Shown here piece by piece: positions 45,065 to 53,698 of a DNA stretch of 64,000 bases. The notes below the pieces were generated by a model. That model ran no database searches. It had not been told where the DNA came from and was given only the letters and a program-made list of their open reading frames with translations. Position 1 is the first letter of the stretch; each line of letters starts with the position of its first letter. The translations under genes and the position numbers were made by a program. This stretch comes from Nocardia sp. XZ_19_385. GTDB lineage: Bacteria; Actinomycetota; Actinomycetes; Mycobacteriales; Mycobacteriaceae. The stretch is taken from assembly GCF_015355755.1 (NCBI RefSeq), contig NZ_JACVEE010000002.1, forward strand, positions 2,046,001 to 2,110,000. The letters are read 5' to 3'.

Positions 45065-45397
45065 TCAGAGCGCGGGCAGATCGAGGCTGGACATCTGAGC
45101 CTGGACCTTCGATGCGTGATCGTTGACGTTTTCGTCGAACGAGTTGCTCATCTTGAGGAGCTTCTCGGAGGTCTCCATGAGCTTGTCGTTCATCTTGTCG
45201 GCCTGGACGTAGTAACGCTCCATGAACGAGTTGAACGCATCGCGAGCGGCGCCCTGCCAGTTGGCGCCGTTGGTGACGTTGTCCTCGTCGGCCTTGAGCG
45301 TCCGGATCGACTGCATCAAGCGGTCGTGCTGCTCCTGGAACTCTTTCGCCTTCGCATTGATCTCTTCAGTTGTTGCAACGAATTGCTGGTTACCCAT
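45065..45397 (-). CDS. WXG100-family Esx protein (first of pair)
   Basis: A 110-residue WXG100 protein with the turn 'GANWQGAARDAFNSF' at the usual central place and a long helix on each side. There is no Y-x-x-x-D/E near the C-terminus, so the export signal may be contributed by the partner or be non-standard. A strong GGAGGAGGAAG site precedes the ATG. It is the likely substrate (with its neighbour) of locus B, or possibly of locus A, whose own esx genes are not in this window. Confidence 0.88.
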   Translation of the reverse strand: MGNQQFVATTEEINAKAKEFQEQHDRLMQSIRTLKADEDNVTNGANWQGAARDAFNSFMERYYVQADKMNDKLMETSEKLLKMSNSFDENVNDHASKVQAQMSSLDLPAL

Positions 45398-45815
45398 GCG
45401 GGCTTCCTCCTCCTGCTCACTGTCAACGTCCGAGGTGTCAGTTGACTGGTTTCATATTGTTGGACGCGTCCTGGGCCCGATCGGTTCCATCCAGTTCCGA
45501 AGAAATTTGGCGGAGTTCGTCATGACTCGTGGCCCGGCGCGAAGTCGACCAGCTACACCGAGGACGGGGGTCTAGATGAGATCCCCCCGGACATCTCGAC
45601 CGCGGTGCCGTCGCATCGGTCGCTAGCCAGCGCGTGATCCCCTCCTTCCCCCTGCTCGCTACAACTTGTCCGCGAGTGGGCTGGCTGGGCATCACCCTAC
45701 CCAATGCGATCTCCGCGCGCTACAGCGATTCGCCGAGCACATGACCGCTATCCCCAGGTCACCGACGCCAACGTCGCGCGACCTGGGGTGGCACCGCTCA
45801 GCGCGGGCGGGAGTC
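45398..45815. other. Gap between esx pair and the kinase/lipoprotein array
   Basis: 418 bases with no supportable gene; an 88-codon frame on the reverse strand (45438-45704) has no recognisable features. The left end holds the esx leader and its ribosome site. A G5/C5 hairpin with a bulge (45566-45587) could be the terminator of the kinase array, about 230 bases behind the last kinase gene. Confidence 0.5.
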
Positions 45816-47432
45816 CTACTTCACAACTTTGGCGATAACCGGAACCAACTTGTCGATCAGCACTCCGGGCGACTGGTCGGTCCAGACCTGAAAGGCCTGT
45901 ACGGTCGAGAGCTCGTCGACGACGACGATCTTGGCTGAGCTGTTGGCAATGGCGCTCGGCAGTCCCCGGAAGCCGCCATTACCGGCGTCCTTGTCGGTTC
46001 GAAATACGATGATGACTTCGGAGTCGATTTCCGACGACGAAGCGTTGATCGACAATTGACGGGGTGACTTCTCGTCTCCCACCGCTTTGTATTTGGGGTT
46101 GTATCGGAAGCCGATGTCTTGCAGGAATTTGGACTGCGAACTCGGATTCAATACCGCGGACAGGGTCGCGTTGCCGTAGTTGATCGCGCTGACCGTCTTG
46201 CCATCGAACGCCGGATTCTGCTCGCGGACGGTGGCCAGCGAGGACCCACCGGTAGCGGGGGGATCGGACTGGTTCAGGAAGAATGTCCCCGCCGCGATGG
46301 CGACGGCTATCACGGCCACGACGGCACCCGGAAGCAGGAATTTCCGCAAACGCGAGGGCGATCCGGAATGACCGTTGCGCGCGGTTGCTACCAGCGCCGG
46401 GTCGGTTCGTTCCGTGTGCGCCGCGGGGTCGCCGACCGGGCTGGCGGAGTGCTGGGAATGGTAGTACGACGGTGGCGTGTGCGGCTCGGTCTGATATCCG
46501 GTGGACGGTGTCCGCGGGTCGGCCGAGTAGGTCGGCAGCGTTGCCCGCGGATCGGTCTCGTACCCGGGCGCCCGCAGATGCGCAGAGGTCCCGAACAGCG
46601 CGGCCTGGGCGTCGAGAATGAATTCGCGGCAGGTGTTGTACCGGTCAGCCGGGTCCTTGGCCATCACTTTCTCGATGACACTGTCAAGCGCGGGGGGAAG
46701 TCCCGGCCGGACCGCGCTGATCTTCGGGGGCGGCTCATGCAGGTGGCCCATCATGACCACCGCCGGCATCGTCGACGGGTAGGGATTCTGCCCGGTGACC
46801 AGTTTGTAGAAGGCGCAGCCGAGACTGTAGATATCGGCACGCGGGTCCAGGCTGGTGCCGACCAGCTGTTCCGGCGGGGCGTAGGCCACGGTGGCCATGA
46901 AGTTTCCGGTTTGGGTCAGGTCTTGACCGTCTTCGGCGGATTTGGCGACACCGAAGTCGGTGAGCAGCACCCGTTCCTCGTCACCATCTTCGGGCGCGGA
47001 GAGCAGAAAGTTGGCCGGTTTCACATCGCGATGCAGTAGCCCGCGCCGATGCGCGTAATCAAGGCCCTTCCCCACCTCGGACACGATGCGCAGCGCCCGT
47101 TGCGGCGTCATGAACGCCGCCCCTTTTTTCGCCTCCTCAGCGGCATCGGTGCCCTCGATGTACTGCATCGCGATCCACAACTGACCGTCCTCTTCGCCAC
47201 GGTTGTACACCGCGACGATGTTCGGATGGTCCAGTCCTGCCGCGAGATTCGCTTCCCGCTCGAAACGTGCCCGGAACTCCGCGTCCTCGGAGAGTTCGGA
47301 GCTCAGAACCTTCAGGGCGTCGCGACGAGGCAGGATCGGGTTCTGAGCCAGGTACACCGTGCCCATGCCGCCACTGCCCAGCTGCTGAATTACCCGGTAC
47401 CCACCCACGATTGCGCCGGGCCGCAACGCCAT
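45816..47432 (-). CDS. Transmembrane Ser/Thr protein kinase with non-PASTA ectodomain (kinase 1)
   Basis: A 538-residue Hanks-type kinase of the PknB class. Kinase motifs: Gly loop 'GSGGMGTV' (19-26), K41, 'HRDVKPANFLL' with D136, 'DFGVAKS' (D159), and 'YAPPEQL'. A 85-residue juxtamembrane linker with Tyr/Pro/Asp repeats follows. One membrane segment lies at 366-387, then a 150-residue ectodomain without cysteines and without PASTA repeats. That ectodomain resembles the one of the second kinase in this array and nothing else I recognise. AAGGAGG lies six bases before the ATG. It is the last gene of a ten-gene same-strand run. Confidence 0.92.
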   Translation of the reverse strand: MALRPGAIVGGYRVIQQLGSGGMGTVYLAQNPILPRRDALKVLSSELSEDAEFRARFEREANLAAGLDHPNIVAVYNRGEEDGQLWIAMQYIEGTDAAEEAKKGAAFMTPQRALRIVSEVGKGLDYAHRRGLLHRDVKPANFLLSAPEDGDEERVLLTDFGVAKSAEDGQDLTQTGNFMATVAYAPPEQLVGTSLDPRADIYSLGCAFYKLVTGQNPYPSTMPAVVMMGHLHEPPPKISAVRPGLPPALDSVIEKVMAKDPADRYNTCREFILDAQAALFGTSAHLRAPGYETDPRATLPTYSADPRTPSTGYQTEPHTPPSYYHSQHSASPVGDPAAHTERTDPALVATARNGHSGSPSRLRKFLLPGAVVAVIAVAIAAGTFFLNQSDPPATGGSSLATVREQNPAFDGKTVSAINYGNATLSAVLNPSSQSKFLQDIGFRYNPKYKAVGDEKSPRQLSINASSSEIDSEVIIVFRTDKDAGNGGFRGLPSAIANSSAKIVVVDELSTVQAFQVWTDQSPGVLIDKLVPVIAKVVK

Positions 47433-47534
47433 TCGGTCCTCCTTGCGATGTCGAGCGCCCAATGAGCGAGCGTCCGGAGAAATCTAGCAAGCCGCCGCGC
47501 CGTATTCGAGCCGCAGTTTACGGATGCGCACGTC

Positions 47535-48761
47535 TCAGTTGCTGGTGAGCAGTGCGTACTGCGCGGAGATCCGCTGATGCAGATCCGGCAGCTGCTTGCT
47601 CCGGGCCTGCACGACGTACCGATCTACGCGCAGAATGCACAGGTGCCCGGTGAGGGTCCGGTTTTCGCCGGATCCTGCGTATTCCGCTCTGCACTCGGCG
47701 TTTTCGGCGAGACCTGTGGGCGCGTCGACCAGTTTCTCGTTCTCGCCGAGGCTGGTGGAAAACTTCCAGTTCTGCCACAGCATGTCGGCGCCCTTGGCGG
47801 TTCGAGCGCGGAAGACAACGGCATCACCGAACGACACGAACTCGAACCCGTGCTGCTGCATCTCCGGCAGCGTCTTCGAGTCCGGTTGGGAGAACAGACT
47901 GACCGCACCGCGGCCCGCGTAGTAGCCATCGGGCTCCGGACGGAACGGGGCCTCGGGGTCGCCGGGCAGCGTCCGGCCCATCACACCATCTGGGTCGAGT
48001 CGGATTCGTGGGAGTTCGGCCGCGGGTGTGGGAACGAACTGGCTGAGCAGTGGAATCTGGGCGTCGAGCAACCTCTCGACGTGTCCGGTCAAGGCGGGCA
48101 GGTCGGGCGCGGACGTCTTGTCGTCAACCTTGATGAAGACGACATAGCGGTCGTGCACGGTCCACGAGCCGATGGAAGAGATGCCTGGCCGCCAATGTGC
48201 ATAGGTGTTGGCGTGCTTGGTGATCGGGACTGGTTGATTGTCCGGGTTGTAGGTGAAGTCGTCGTGCTCGAGCGCGGGACCGACCTCCTGTGCTGTCTTC
48301 GCATCGGGAAACATGAGCACCGCGACGTTCGCCGTGCGTTGTTTGTCCTCGACTGTCGCTGTGGACCAGGCATTCACCCACCCGGCCACCAGATCCTTTG
48401 CCACCTCGTCGAAGGTATCGTTGATGACCAGGTTGCCAAGCGTCTTGCGGTTGAGCACGATGTGGGAGCGCATGAGCCAGGTGTCTTCCACGTAGGCGGG
48501 GTCGGCCTCGTAGGGGAGGACGACGTAGTCGGCCAATCGCTGCGCTTCGCGAGCCCGAGCTTGCCGTTCGTTCTTGGCGTTTCCGACCTGCCGTGGTTTC
48601 GTCTGGTAGTTGCCGACATCGAGCTTCGACAGATCGGGCTGCACGCGAAGCGGGTTTCCGGGCACCTCCGCGCCGCACCCGGTGACAGCGATGGTCAGGG
48701 CGGCAGTGATGAGTAGGCCCCCAGCGACAGCGGTCGGTCTGGATCCGATGGTGAGCTTCAT
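47535..48761 (-). CDS. Array lipoprotein 1 (DUF7373-like)
   Basis: A 408-residue secreted lipoprotein with lipobox 'VTGC'. It has the array family marks: 'LDVGNYQTKPRQVG' behind the lipobox, 'AHWRPG', 'PDGVMGRTLPGD', 'VVFRARTAKGADML', and a C-terminal Cys pair followed by 'RISAQYALL'. I believe the family is the Nocardia DUF7373 lipoproteins; no biochemical function is known. The frame is open 137 codons upstream, but the ATG giving a signal peptide has GGGGAC six bases ahead. It is 17 bases behind the next array lipoprotein and 102 bases before kinase 1. Confidence 0.82.
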   Translation of the reverse strand: MKLTIGSRPTAVAGGLLITAALTIAVTGCGAEVPGNPLRVQPDLSKLDVGNYQTKPRQVGNAKNERQARAREAQRLADYVVLPYEADPAYVEDTWLMRSHIVLNRKTLGNLVINDTFDEVAKDLVAGWVNAWSTATVEDKQRTANVAVLMFPDAKTAQEVGPALEHDDFTYNPDNQPVPITKHANTYAHWRPGISSIGSWTVHDRYVVFIKVDDKTSAPDLPALTGHVERLLDAQIPLLSQFVPTPAAELPRIRLDPDGVMGRTLPGDPEAPFRPEPDGYYAGRGAVSLFSQPDSKTLPEMQQHGFEFVSFGDAVVFRARTAKGADMLWQNWKFSTSLGENEKLVDAPTGLAENAECRAEYAGSGENRTLTGHLCILRVDRYVVQARSKQLPDLHQRISAQYALLTSN

Positions 48762-48778
48762 GCGTCCCCGTCCATCAT

Positions 48779-49975
48779 CTACGGCTTGTAGGCAAGCAGC
48801 TTGTACTGTGCGGCGGCCATTTGATACAGCTCTTGGGCATTCTTTCCGGTGACCTGCGCTGCGAACCTGTCGTAGGCGAGGAAGCACGTCGGAGGGTAGC
48901 GGTCCGAATTGGAAATTTTCGGCTTGGTGGTAAAGCACTGGACTCCGGGCAAATTCGGTGGACTGTCCATCGGATCCCAGCCCTCGGCTCGCTGATCTGT
49001 CAGCGCCGAGATCAGTCGGGTCGCGCTCGCTGAGTCCCGCGTTCGATACACCCTTGATTGGGAGTAGGCGACAAGATCGACACCGGCGTCGTCGAACGCC
49101 GCCTTTGTCAGGGCGGGGGCCGTATCGAAGTGCAATGCGGCCTGCGGTGGCATGACTGCGGACTGGTCCCATGCCTTGTTTCGCTGCTGCTGTCCATCCC
49201 AGGGCAGCGTCCGGCTGAGCAGGCCATCGGTATCGAGCGGCAGCGAGCCGAGTTGCTCGGCAGGAGTGGCGGTGTAGCCGGCCAGCCTGTCGATCTGTCC
49301 GGTGAACGCGCGTTTCGCCAACTCGGCGAGCGCAGTGATGTCGGAAGGTTCGTTGGCCGGATCCCCGATATGCACGTACAGAACCATCGCGTTATGTGTG
49401 AGCCAGGCATCAAGATACTTCTTGCTGTCGGACCATTTTGCGCGGGATTGGGGAAAGCCAGGGATTTGGACAGCTTCTCCGGCCAGGTTCATGGCTTGTC
49501 GTTCGGCCAGCCGACGTGTCGCTGCCTCGGCCTGAGCGGCGTCTGGGAAGCGCAGGGCAGTCATCGCTACACTGCTGCTGATCAGGGGCGAAATTTTCCG
49601 GCGCTCGGCACTCGTGTCGGCGCCCGCGACGAATCCTGCTGCTAGTTCGCGAATTTCCTCGGAACTCAGGTTGTATATCTCGGGTAAAGTGCTCTCCGTT
49701 ATTCGCCGTTCAGGGGATAGCAGTCGCTGGTACGGATATCTGCCGTCGATTTCGAAGGTCAAGGCCATGGCGTTGCTGATCCGTACACCTTCGAGCGCTG
49801 CTCCGGTCTGTGGCGTGCGGGATTTTTCGACATCACGTGGAACCGCCGGATAGTTCCCCGAGTCCAGCTTCGAAACATCGATGACGGCGGGGTCCACACC
49901 AGGGTCGCCGCCGCATCCGGAGACAGCCATCAGTGCGACGGCGACGGCGATGGCCACTGCATTTCGTGAAATCAT
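48779..49975 (-). CDS. Array lipoprotein 2 (DUF7373-like)
   Basis: 398 residues; signal peptide and lipobox 'VSGC'. Family marks are 'LDSGNYPAVPRDVE', 'LPLDTDGLLSRTLP', 'SRVYRTRDSASATRLISALT', a Cys pair ('VQCFTT...PTCFLAYDRF') and the C-terminal 'MAAAQYKLLAYKP'. The 'AAQYKLL' ending is shared with lipoprotein 4 and separates these two from the others. It follows lipoprotein 3 after seven bases. No close homologue outside such arrays comes to mind. Confidence 0.8.
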   Translation of the reverse strand: MISRNAVAIAVAVALMAVSGCGGDPGVDPAVIDVSKLDSGNYPAVPRDVEKSRTPQTGAALEGVRISNAMALTFEIDGRYPYQRLLSPERRITESTLPEIYNLSSEEIRELAAGFVAGADTSAERRKISPLISSSVAMTALRFPDAAQAEAATRRLAERQAMNLAGEAVQIPGFPQSRAKWSDSKKYLDAWLTHNAMVLYVHIGDPANEPSDITALAELAKRAFTGQIDRLAGYTATPAEQLGSLPLDTDGLLSRTLPWDGQQQRNKAWDQSAVMPPQAALHFDTAPALTKAAFDDAGVDLVAYSQSRVYRTRDSASATRLISALTDQRAEGWDPMDSPPNLPGVQCFTTKPKISNSDRYPPTCFLAYDRFAAQVTGKNAQELYQMAAAQYKLLAYKP

Positions 49976-49982
49976 GAGTTGC

Positions 49983-51215
49983 TCATTCGCTCTTCACAAG
50001 AACCGAGTACTGGGCGGCGGCTCGCTGATAGAGATCGGGGTTCATCGCTCCGCTGAGCTTCGATTTTGTGACTACGACCGCGACATACCGGTCATAGATC
50101 ACCGCGCACATCTCATCGAATTTTCGAACTACGTCGACCTCATCCAGTCTGATGCACCGAGTGTCGGGCAGGCCGGGCGGCGAGGGTAGCTCCTCGTCAT
50201 TCTTTCCCGTTTTGACGAGCGCCGATTGAAGGTGGAACGCGCCCGTCAGATCGCGTGCTCTATAGACGATCCCGCCCCGCCGGCCGATCAGATCGACTCC
50301 GCTCGCCTCGAATGCCTTCTTCAGCTCCAGCGGATTACGTTCGTAGTGCAGGTCTGCCGCTGGCTGGAAGGCTCCGAAGTCGTAGGTCAGGATGAATGGA
50401 TCGCTGTAATCGGCTGCCGCCGGGAGAGCGCGTCGCAGGATGCTGTCGGGGTCGGTCGGTAGATCCAACACGTCGTCGAACGCCATGGGATGCAGCTGTT
50501 GCAGACGCGCGATCTGCGTCTCAACGGTCTTCTTGATGACGCCGGACAGGGTGGTCTGATCTGGTTGTGGTACTCCGGCATTCGTCAGGATCACGAATTG
50601 ATCGCGTGCGATGAACGACAGTCCTGTGACGTCATCGGCCGACGAGGCGCGCGCATCGGGGTAACCCTCGATCGGGAGGCGGTGGCGTCCCGCATCCTCG
50701 TTGGCGATGCGATCGAAATCGTCGGCTGCCTTCTGGCTGGCGGCTGGTGTCGGGAACCGAAGTACGGAGATGATCAACTTCTTGCGATTCCGCAGGCTGC
50801 TGTTGATCCGCGATTCGTACACTCCGGCGAGTAGATTGTTGTCCACGGTCGCCGGCCGATACTTTTCTGGGAGTACTTCTTGGATGAATGGATCCGCAGG
50901 CGATGAGAACAACTCAACCGCGCCGATTTCCGAGATCTCGCTGTCGATTTCGGGTGGCAGCACCAGATAGTTGAGCATGCGCCGCGCTTCGATCTCTCGA
51001 ATGTCCGCCACCCCACTGATCTTGGGATCGTACTGGGTTGGTTCCCGCGGGTGCGGCCCGGTCTTCAATGTCGTCAGTTCAACTGGCGTCAACATCGGCC
51101 GCGGATGCCCGCCAACTGTCACCGATGAACACCCGACCCCCGCCGCGACCACGATGGCAAGCAACGCCAGGATTCGTGCGCGCGCACCCGCCCTCATCCG
51201 TCCGGCAAACTCCAC
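49983..51215 (-). CDS. Array lipoprotein 3 (DUF7373-like)
   Basis: 410 residues; lipobox 'GVGC'. It shares with lipoprotein 5 'IEARRMLNYLVLPPEID', 'DVLDLPTDPDSILRRALP' and the ending 'YQRAAAQYSVLVKSE', so these two are the closest pair in the array. It has the Cys pair 'TRCIRL...EMCAVIYDRYVAVV' common to all members. The GTG start has a strong GGAGGGGGCGAG site. Spacing is 47 bases from lipoprotein 4 and seven bases to lipoprotein 2. Confidence 0.8.
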   Translation of the reverse strand: MEFAGRMRAGARARILALLAIVVAAGVGCSSVTVGGHPRPMLTPVELTTLKTGPHPREPTQYDPKISGVADIREIEARRMLNYLVLPPEIDSEISEIGAVELFSSPADPFIQEVLPEKYRPATVDNNLLAGVYESRINSSLRNRKKLIISVLRFPTPAASQKAADDFDRIANEDAGRHRLPIEGYPDARASSADDVTGLSFIARDQFVILTNAGVPQPDQTTLSGVIKKTVETQIARLQQLHPMAFDDVLDLPTDPDSILRRALPAAADYSDPFILTYDFGAFQPAADLHYERNPLELKKAFEASGVDLIGRRGGIVYRARDLTGAFHLQSALVKTGKNDEELPSPPGLPDTRCIRLDEVDVVRKFDEMCAVIYDRYVAVVVTKSKLSGAMNPDLYQRAAAQYSVLVKSE

Positions 51216-51262
51216 CTCGCCCCCTCCTTCGCCTAATCTCGGCGCGATCTTACGTGACCGCC

Positions 51263-52441
51263 CTACCGCCCATGCGTCAGCAGTTTGTACTGCGCCGCCA
51301 TCTTCTGATTCAAATCCTGCGGCTGGCTCGCCACGACCTCGGCCAGCAAATGTTCATAGGTGAGATAACACCCAAAGGTGGATCCGCTCTTGGCCTTGTA
51401 GCACTTGGCATCCGGGAGGCCGGGTGGGCTGTCGTAGGGATAGAAGGACGCCGTGAGTCCTTCGGTTAGTGCCGCCAACAGTCGTTCCGCGGCGGCCGGG
51501 TCGCCGGTGCGGTAGATCTGGGAGCCCGCGGTGGCTATCAGGTCGACCTTCGCGTCGTCGTAGGCTCGCTTCATCATGTCGGGCCGGCTGCGCAGGTGGA
51601 GTTCGGCGGCGACGGGATACACGCCGGTGTGGTCCTCGTCGGTCCCGAGGTCAGGGGAGGGGAGGGTGCGGGCGAGTAGGCCTTCGGGGTCGATCGGGTT
51701 TTCGGAGAGCTTGTCGGCCGCTGTCGGGGCGTATCCCTGCAGGAGCTCGAACTGTTTGTCGAGAGCTCTCTTGGCGAAATCCAGCAGTGGCGCCGGATCG
51801 GGCGGGGTGGCGAGGACGTTGCGGATGAAGAGTTTTACGACGTAATCGCCGCGGGGCAGCCAGGTTTCGACCGCGTCGTTGTAGGAGAGGAAGGTGTGGC
51901 CGGGGTATCCGGCGATTTCCAGGGGATGCTTCGGCGGGTTCGTCTTGTGGGTTTCCTCGGCGAGTACCCGGGCCGCGTTGACTGCGAGCTCCGCGCTCGT
52001 GAAGCGCAGCAGGGCGAGTTCGACGTTCAGCCCCAGGTTGGGGTTCTCGCGGCGGGAGCCCGCGGTGCGCCAGCCGGCGACGAGGCCCGGGACGAACTCG
52101 GTGAATTTCTCGGAGGGCGTGACCCAGGTGGTGGGTGGGTGCTGTGGAGTGATTTTTCCGGCCGCTGTGATGCGCCCGTGGACGAGGCGGCTGTCGAGGT
52201 CTGTGATCAGCGGGACGAAACTGCCCAGCTTGATGGCTTCTTGGATGGCTCCCGTTTCCGCGGTGCGTTCCTTCTCCAGGTCACGGGGGCTAATCGGATA
52301 GTTTCCGGCGTCGAGCTTCGCCAGGTCGGCTGGGCCGCTCGGGTTGGAATCCTGGCCGCCGCCGCATGCGGTGGCGAGTAGCGCTAGCGCCGTGATCCCC
52401 GCGAGTGCGGCTCGAATTCCGTGGCGAGAGTGGTTCATCAT
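51263..52441 (-). CDS. Array lipoprotein 4 (DUF7373-like)
   Basis: 392 residues; signal peptide 'RAALAGITALALLATACGGG' with lipobox 'ATAC'. It has 'LDAGNYPISPRDLEKERTAE', 'DPEGLLARTLPSPD', 'SQIYRTGDPAAAERLLAALT' and the ending 'KMAAQYKLL', close to lipoprotein 2. The Cys pair ('AKCYKAKSGSTFGCYLTYEH') is spaced more tightly than in the others. The ATG overlaps the stop of lipoprotein 5 (ATGA), so the two are coupled; a second ATG follows directly. A longer upstream frame is a shadow. Confidence 0.8.
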   Translation of the reverse strand: MMNHSRHGIRAALAGITALALLATACGGGQDSNPSGPADLAKLDAGNYPISPRDLEKERTAETGAIQEAIKLGSFVPLITDLDSRLVHGRITAAGKITPQHPPTTWVTPSEKFTEFVPGLVAGWRTAGSRRENPNLGLNVELALLRFTSAELAVNAARVLAEETHKTNPPKHPLEIAGYPGHTFLSYNDAVETWLPRGDYVVKLFIRNVLATPPDPAPLLDFAKRALDKQFELLQGYAPTAADKLSENPIDPEGLLARTLPSPDLGTDEDHTGVYPVAAELHLRSRPDMMKRAYDDAKVDLIATAGSQIYRTGDPAAAERLLAALTEGLTASFYPYDSPPGLPDAKCYKAKSGSTFGCYLTYEHLLAEVVASQPQDLNQKMAAQYKLLTHGR

Positions 52442-53661
52442 TCGCTCTTCGCCAGGATCGAATACTGCGCGGCGGCACGCTGATACAGCGTGGCGTCGAA
52501 CTCTCCGCGGGAGTTTCCGCGGGATCCGACGACGGCGACGTATCTGCCGTAGACCACCGCGCACAGATATCGGACCGCCAGCGGCGGTGTGCTCTGGTCC
52601 AGTTTCACGCACGCGGCGTCGGCGATGCCGGAGGGATTCTGGATGACCTCGTCACCGGGGCCCAGCTCGGTCAGTGCCTTTTGGAGTGCGAACGCGGAAG
52701 CGAGATCCCTTGTCCGGTAGACGACTCCGACGTTTCGCGCGACGAGGTCGACTCCGGTGTTCGCGTAGACCTGCTTCATTGCGAACCCGTCACGTTCGTA
52801 ATGCAGATGTGCCGCCGGGTCGTACACGCCGACCGACTCGGGCGGTACCGATAGGTCATTGGCGATTGCTTCCCCCGGTAGCACGCGCCGCATGATCGCG
52901 TCGGGGTTGGTCGGCAGGTCGAGGATGTCGTCGAGCGGGGTCGGCATCAGCTTGTCGAGTTTGGGAAGTTGCTGGTCGAGTGCTTTCTTGGCTTGCGCCG
53001 CAAGGGTATTCGGGTCGGACACCGGGATGGTGACCTTGATGAGCACTACGAAGGGCCCGCGGGCCGCGTACACGTAGCCTTGTCGATCGGCCTCCGCCGC
53101 GGACGCGCGCGCCTGCGGGTAGTCCGGGACGGCCATCCCGTGCCGATCGGGCTTGAATTCGCCCGTAGCGGCGTCTAATTCGTTGGCGGCGATCTGGGCC
53201 AGGGCGTCCGACGGGAACCGGAGGATCCCCAGCGCAAGGGCTTTCAGCGTCCGGGGATTGCCATTCGTGCGGGTCGTCATCGCGCCGGAAATGAAGTAGT
53301 TACGGTCGAAAACCGGCTGGAACTGCGATGGCAGACCGGCCCCGTGTTCGCCGTAGATCTTGACCTCATGGGCGGCGAGCACGTGGGTGCCCAGCAGTTC
53401 ATCCAGCTCACCGTCCACCTCATACGGTGCGACGAGCGATCCGAGCATCCGCCGGGCTTCGATCTGTAAGACCGCGCCCTTGTCGTCGGCTACGGGCACC
53501 TGATCGACCGGCTTCGCCTCGAACACACCGATATTCAGCCGCGCCAGATCGACCGGCGTCATGCCGGGCAACGCCTGCCCCTGCACCGCGGTGCAGCCGG
53601 AAATCAGCAGGACGAGCGCGGCTCCCCAAACCCGCACGCCCGCACGCGATCCCCTGGCCAC
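52438..53661 (-). CDS. Array lipoprotein 5 (DUF7373-like)
   Basis: 407 residues; lipobox 'ISGC'. Family marks are 'LNIGVFEAKPVDQV', 'ILDLPTNPDAIMRRVLPGEA', 'GVVYRTRDLASAFALQKALT', the Cys pair 'AACVKLD...LCAVVYGRYVAVV' and the ending 'YQRAAAQYSILAKSE'. It is the nearest relative of lipoprotein 3. The GTG start has a GGGGAGGAG site. It is the first gene behind kinase 2 (37 bases) and is coupled to lipoprotein 4 by overlap, so the pair 5-4 parallels the pair 3-2. Confidence 0.8.
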   Translation of the reverse strand: MARGSRAGVRVWGAALVLLISGCTAVQGQALPGMTPVDLARLNIGVFEAKPVDQVPVADDKGAVLQIEARRMLGSLVAPYEVDGELDELLGTHVLAAHEVKIYGEHGAGLPSQFQPVFDRNYFISGAMTTRTNGNPRTLKALALGILRFPSDALAQIAANELDAATGEFKPDRHGMAVPDYPQARASAAEADRQGYVYAARGPFVVLIKVTIPVSDPNTLAAQAKKALDQQLPKLDKLMPTPLDDILDLPTNPDAIMRRVLPGEAIANDLSVPPESVGVYDPAAHLHYERDGFAMKQVYANTGVDLVARNVGVVYRTRDLASAFALQKALTELGPGDEVIQNPSGIADAACVKLDQSTPPLAVRYLCAVVYGRYVAVVGSRGNSRGEFDATLYQRAAAQYSILAKSE

Positions 53662-53698
53662 GGCGCTCCTCCCCGGTACTCGTTCAGCTGCCGCGATA

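Noticed and set aside
45438..45704. An 88-codon reverse frame between the esx pair and kinase 1
   Set aside because: No features of a real protein and overlaps a hairpin and the esx promoter area.
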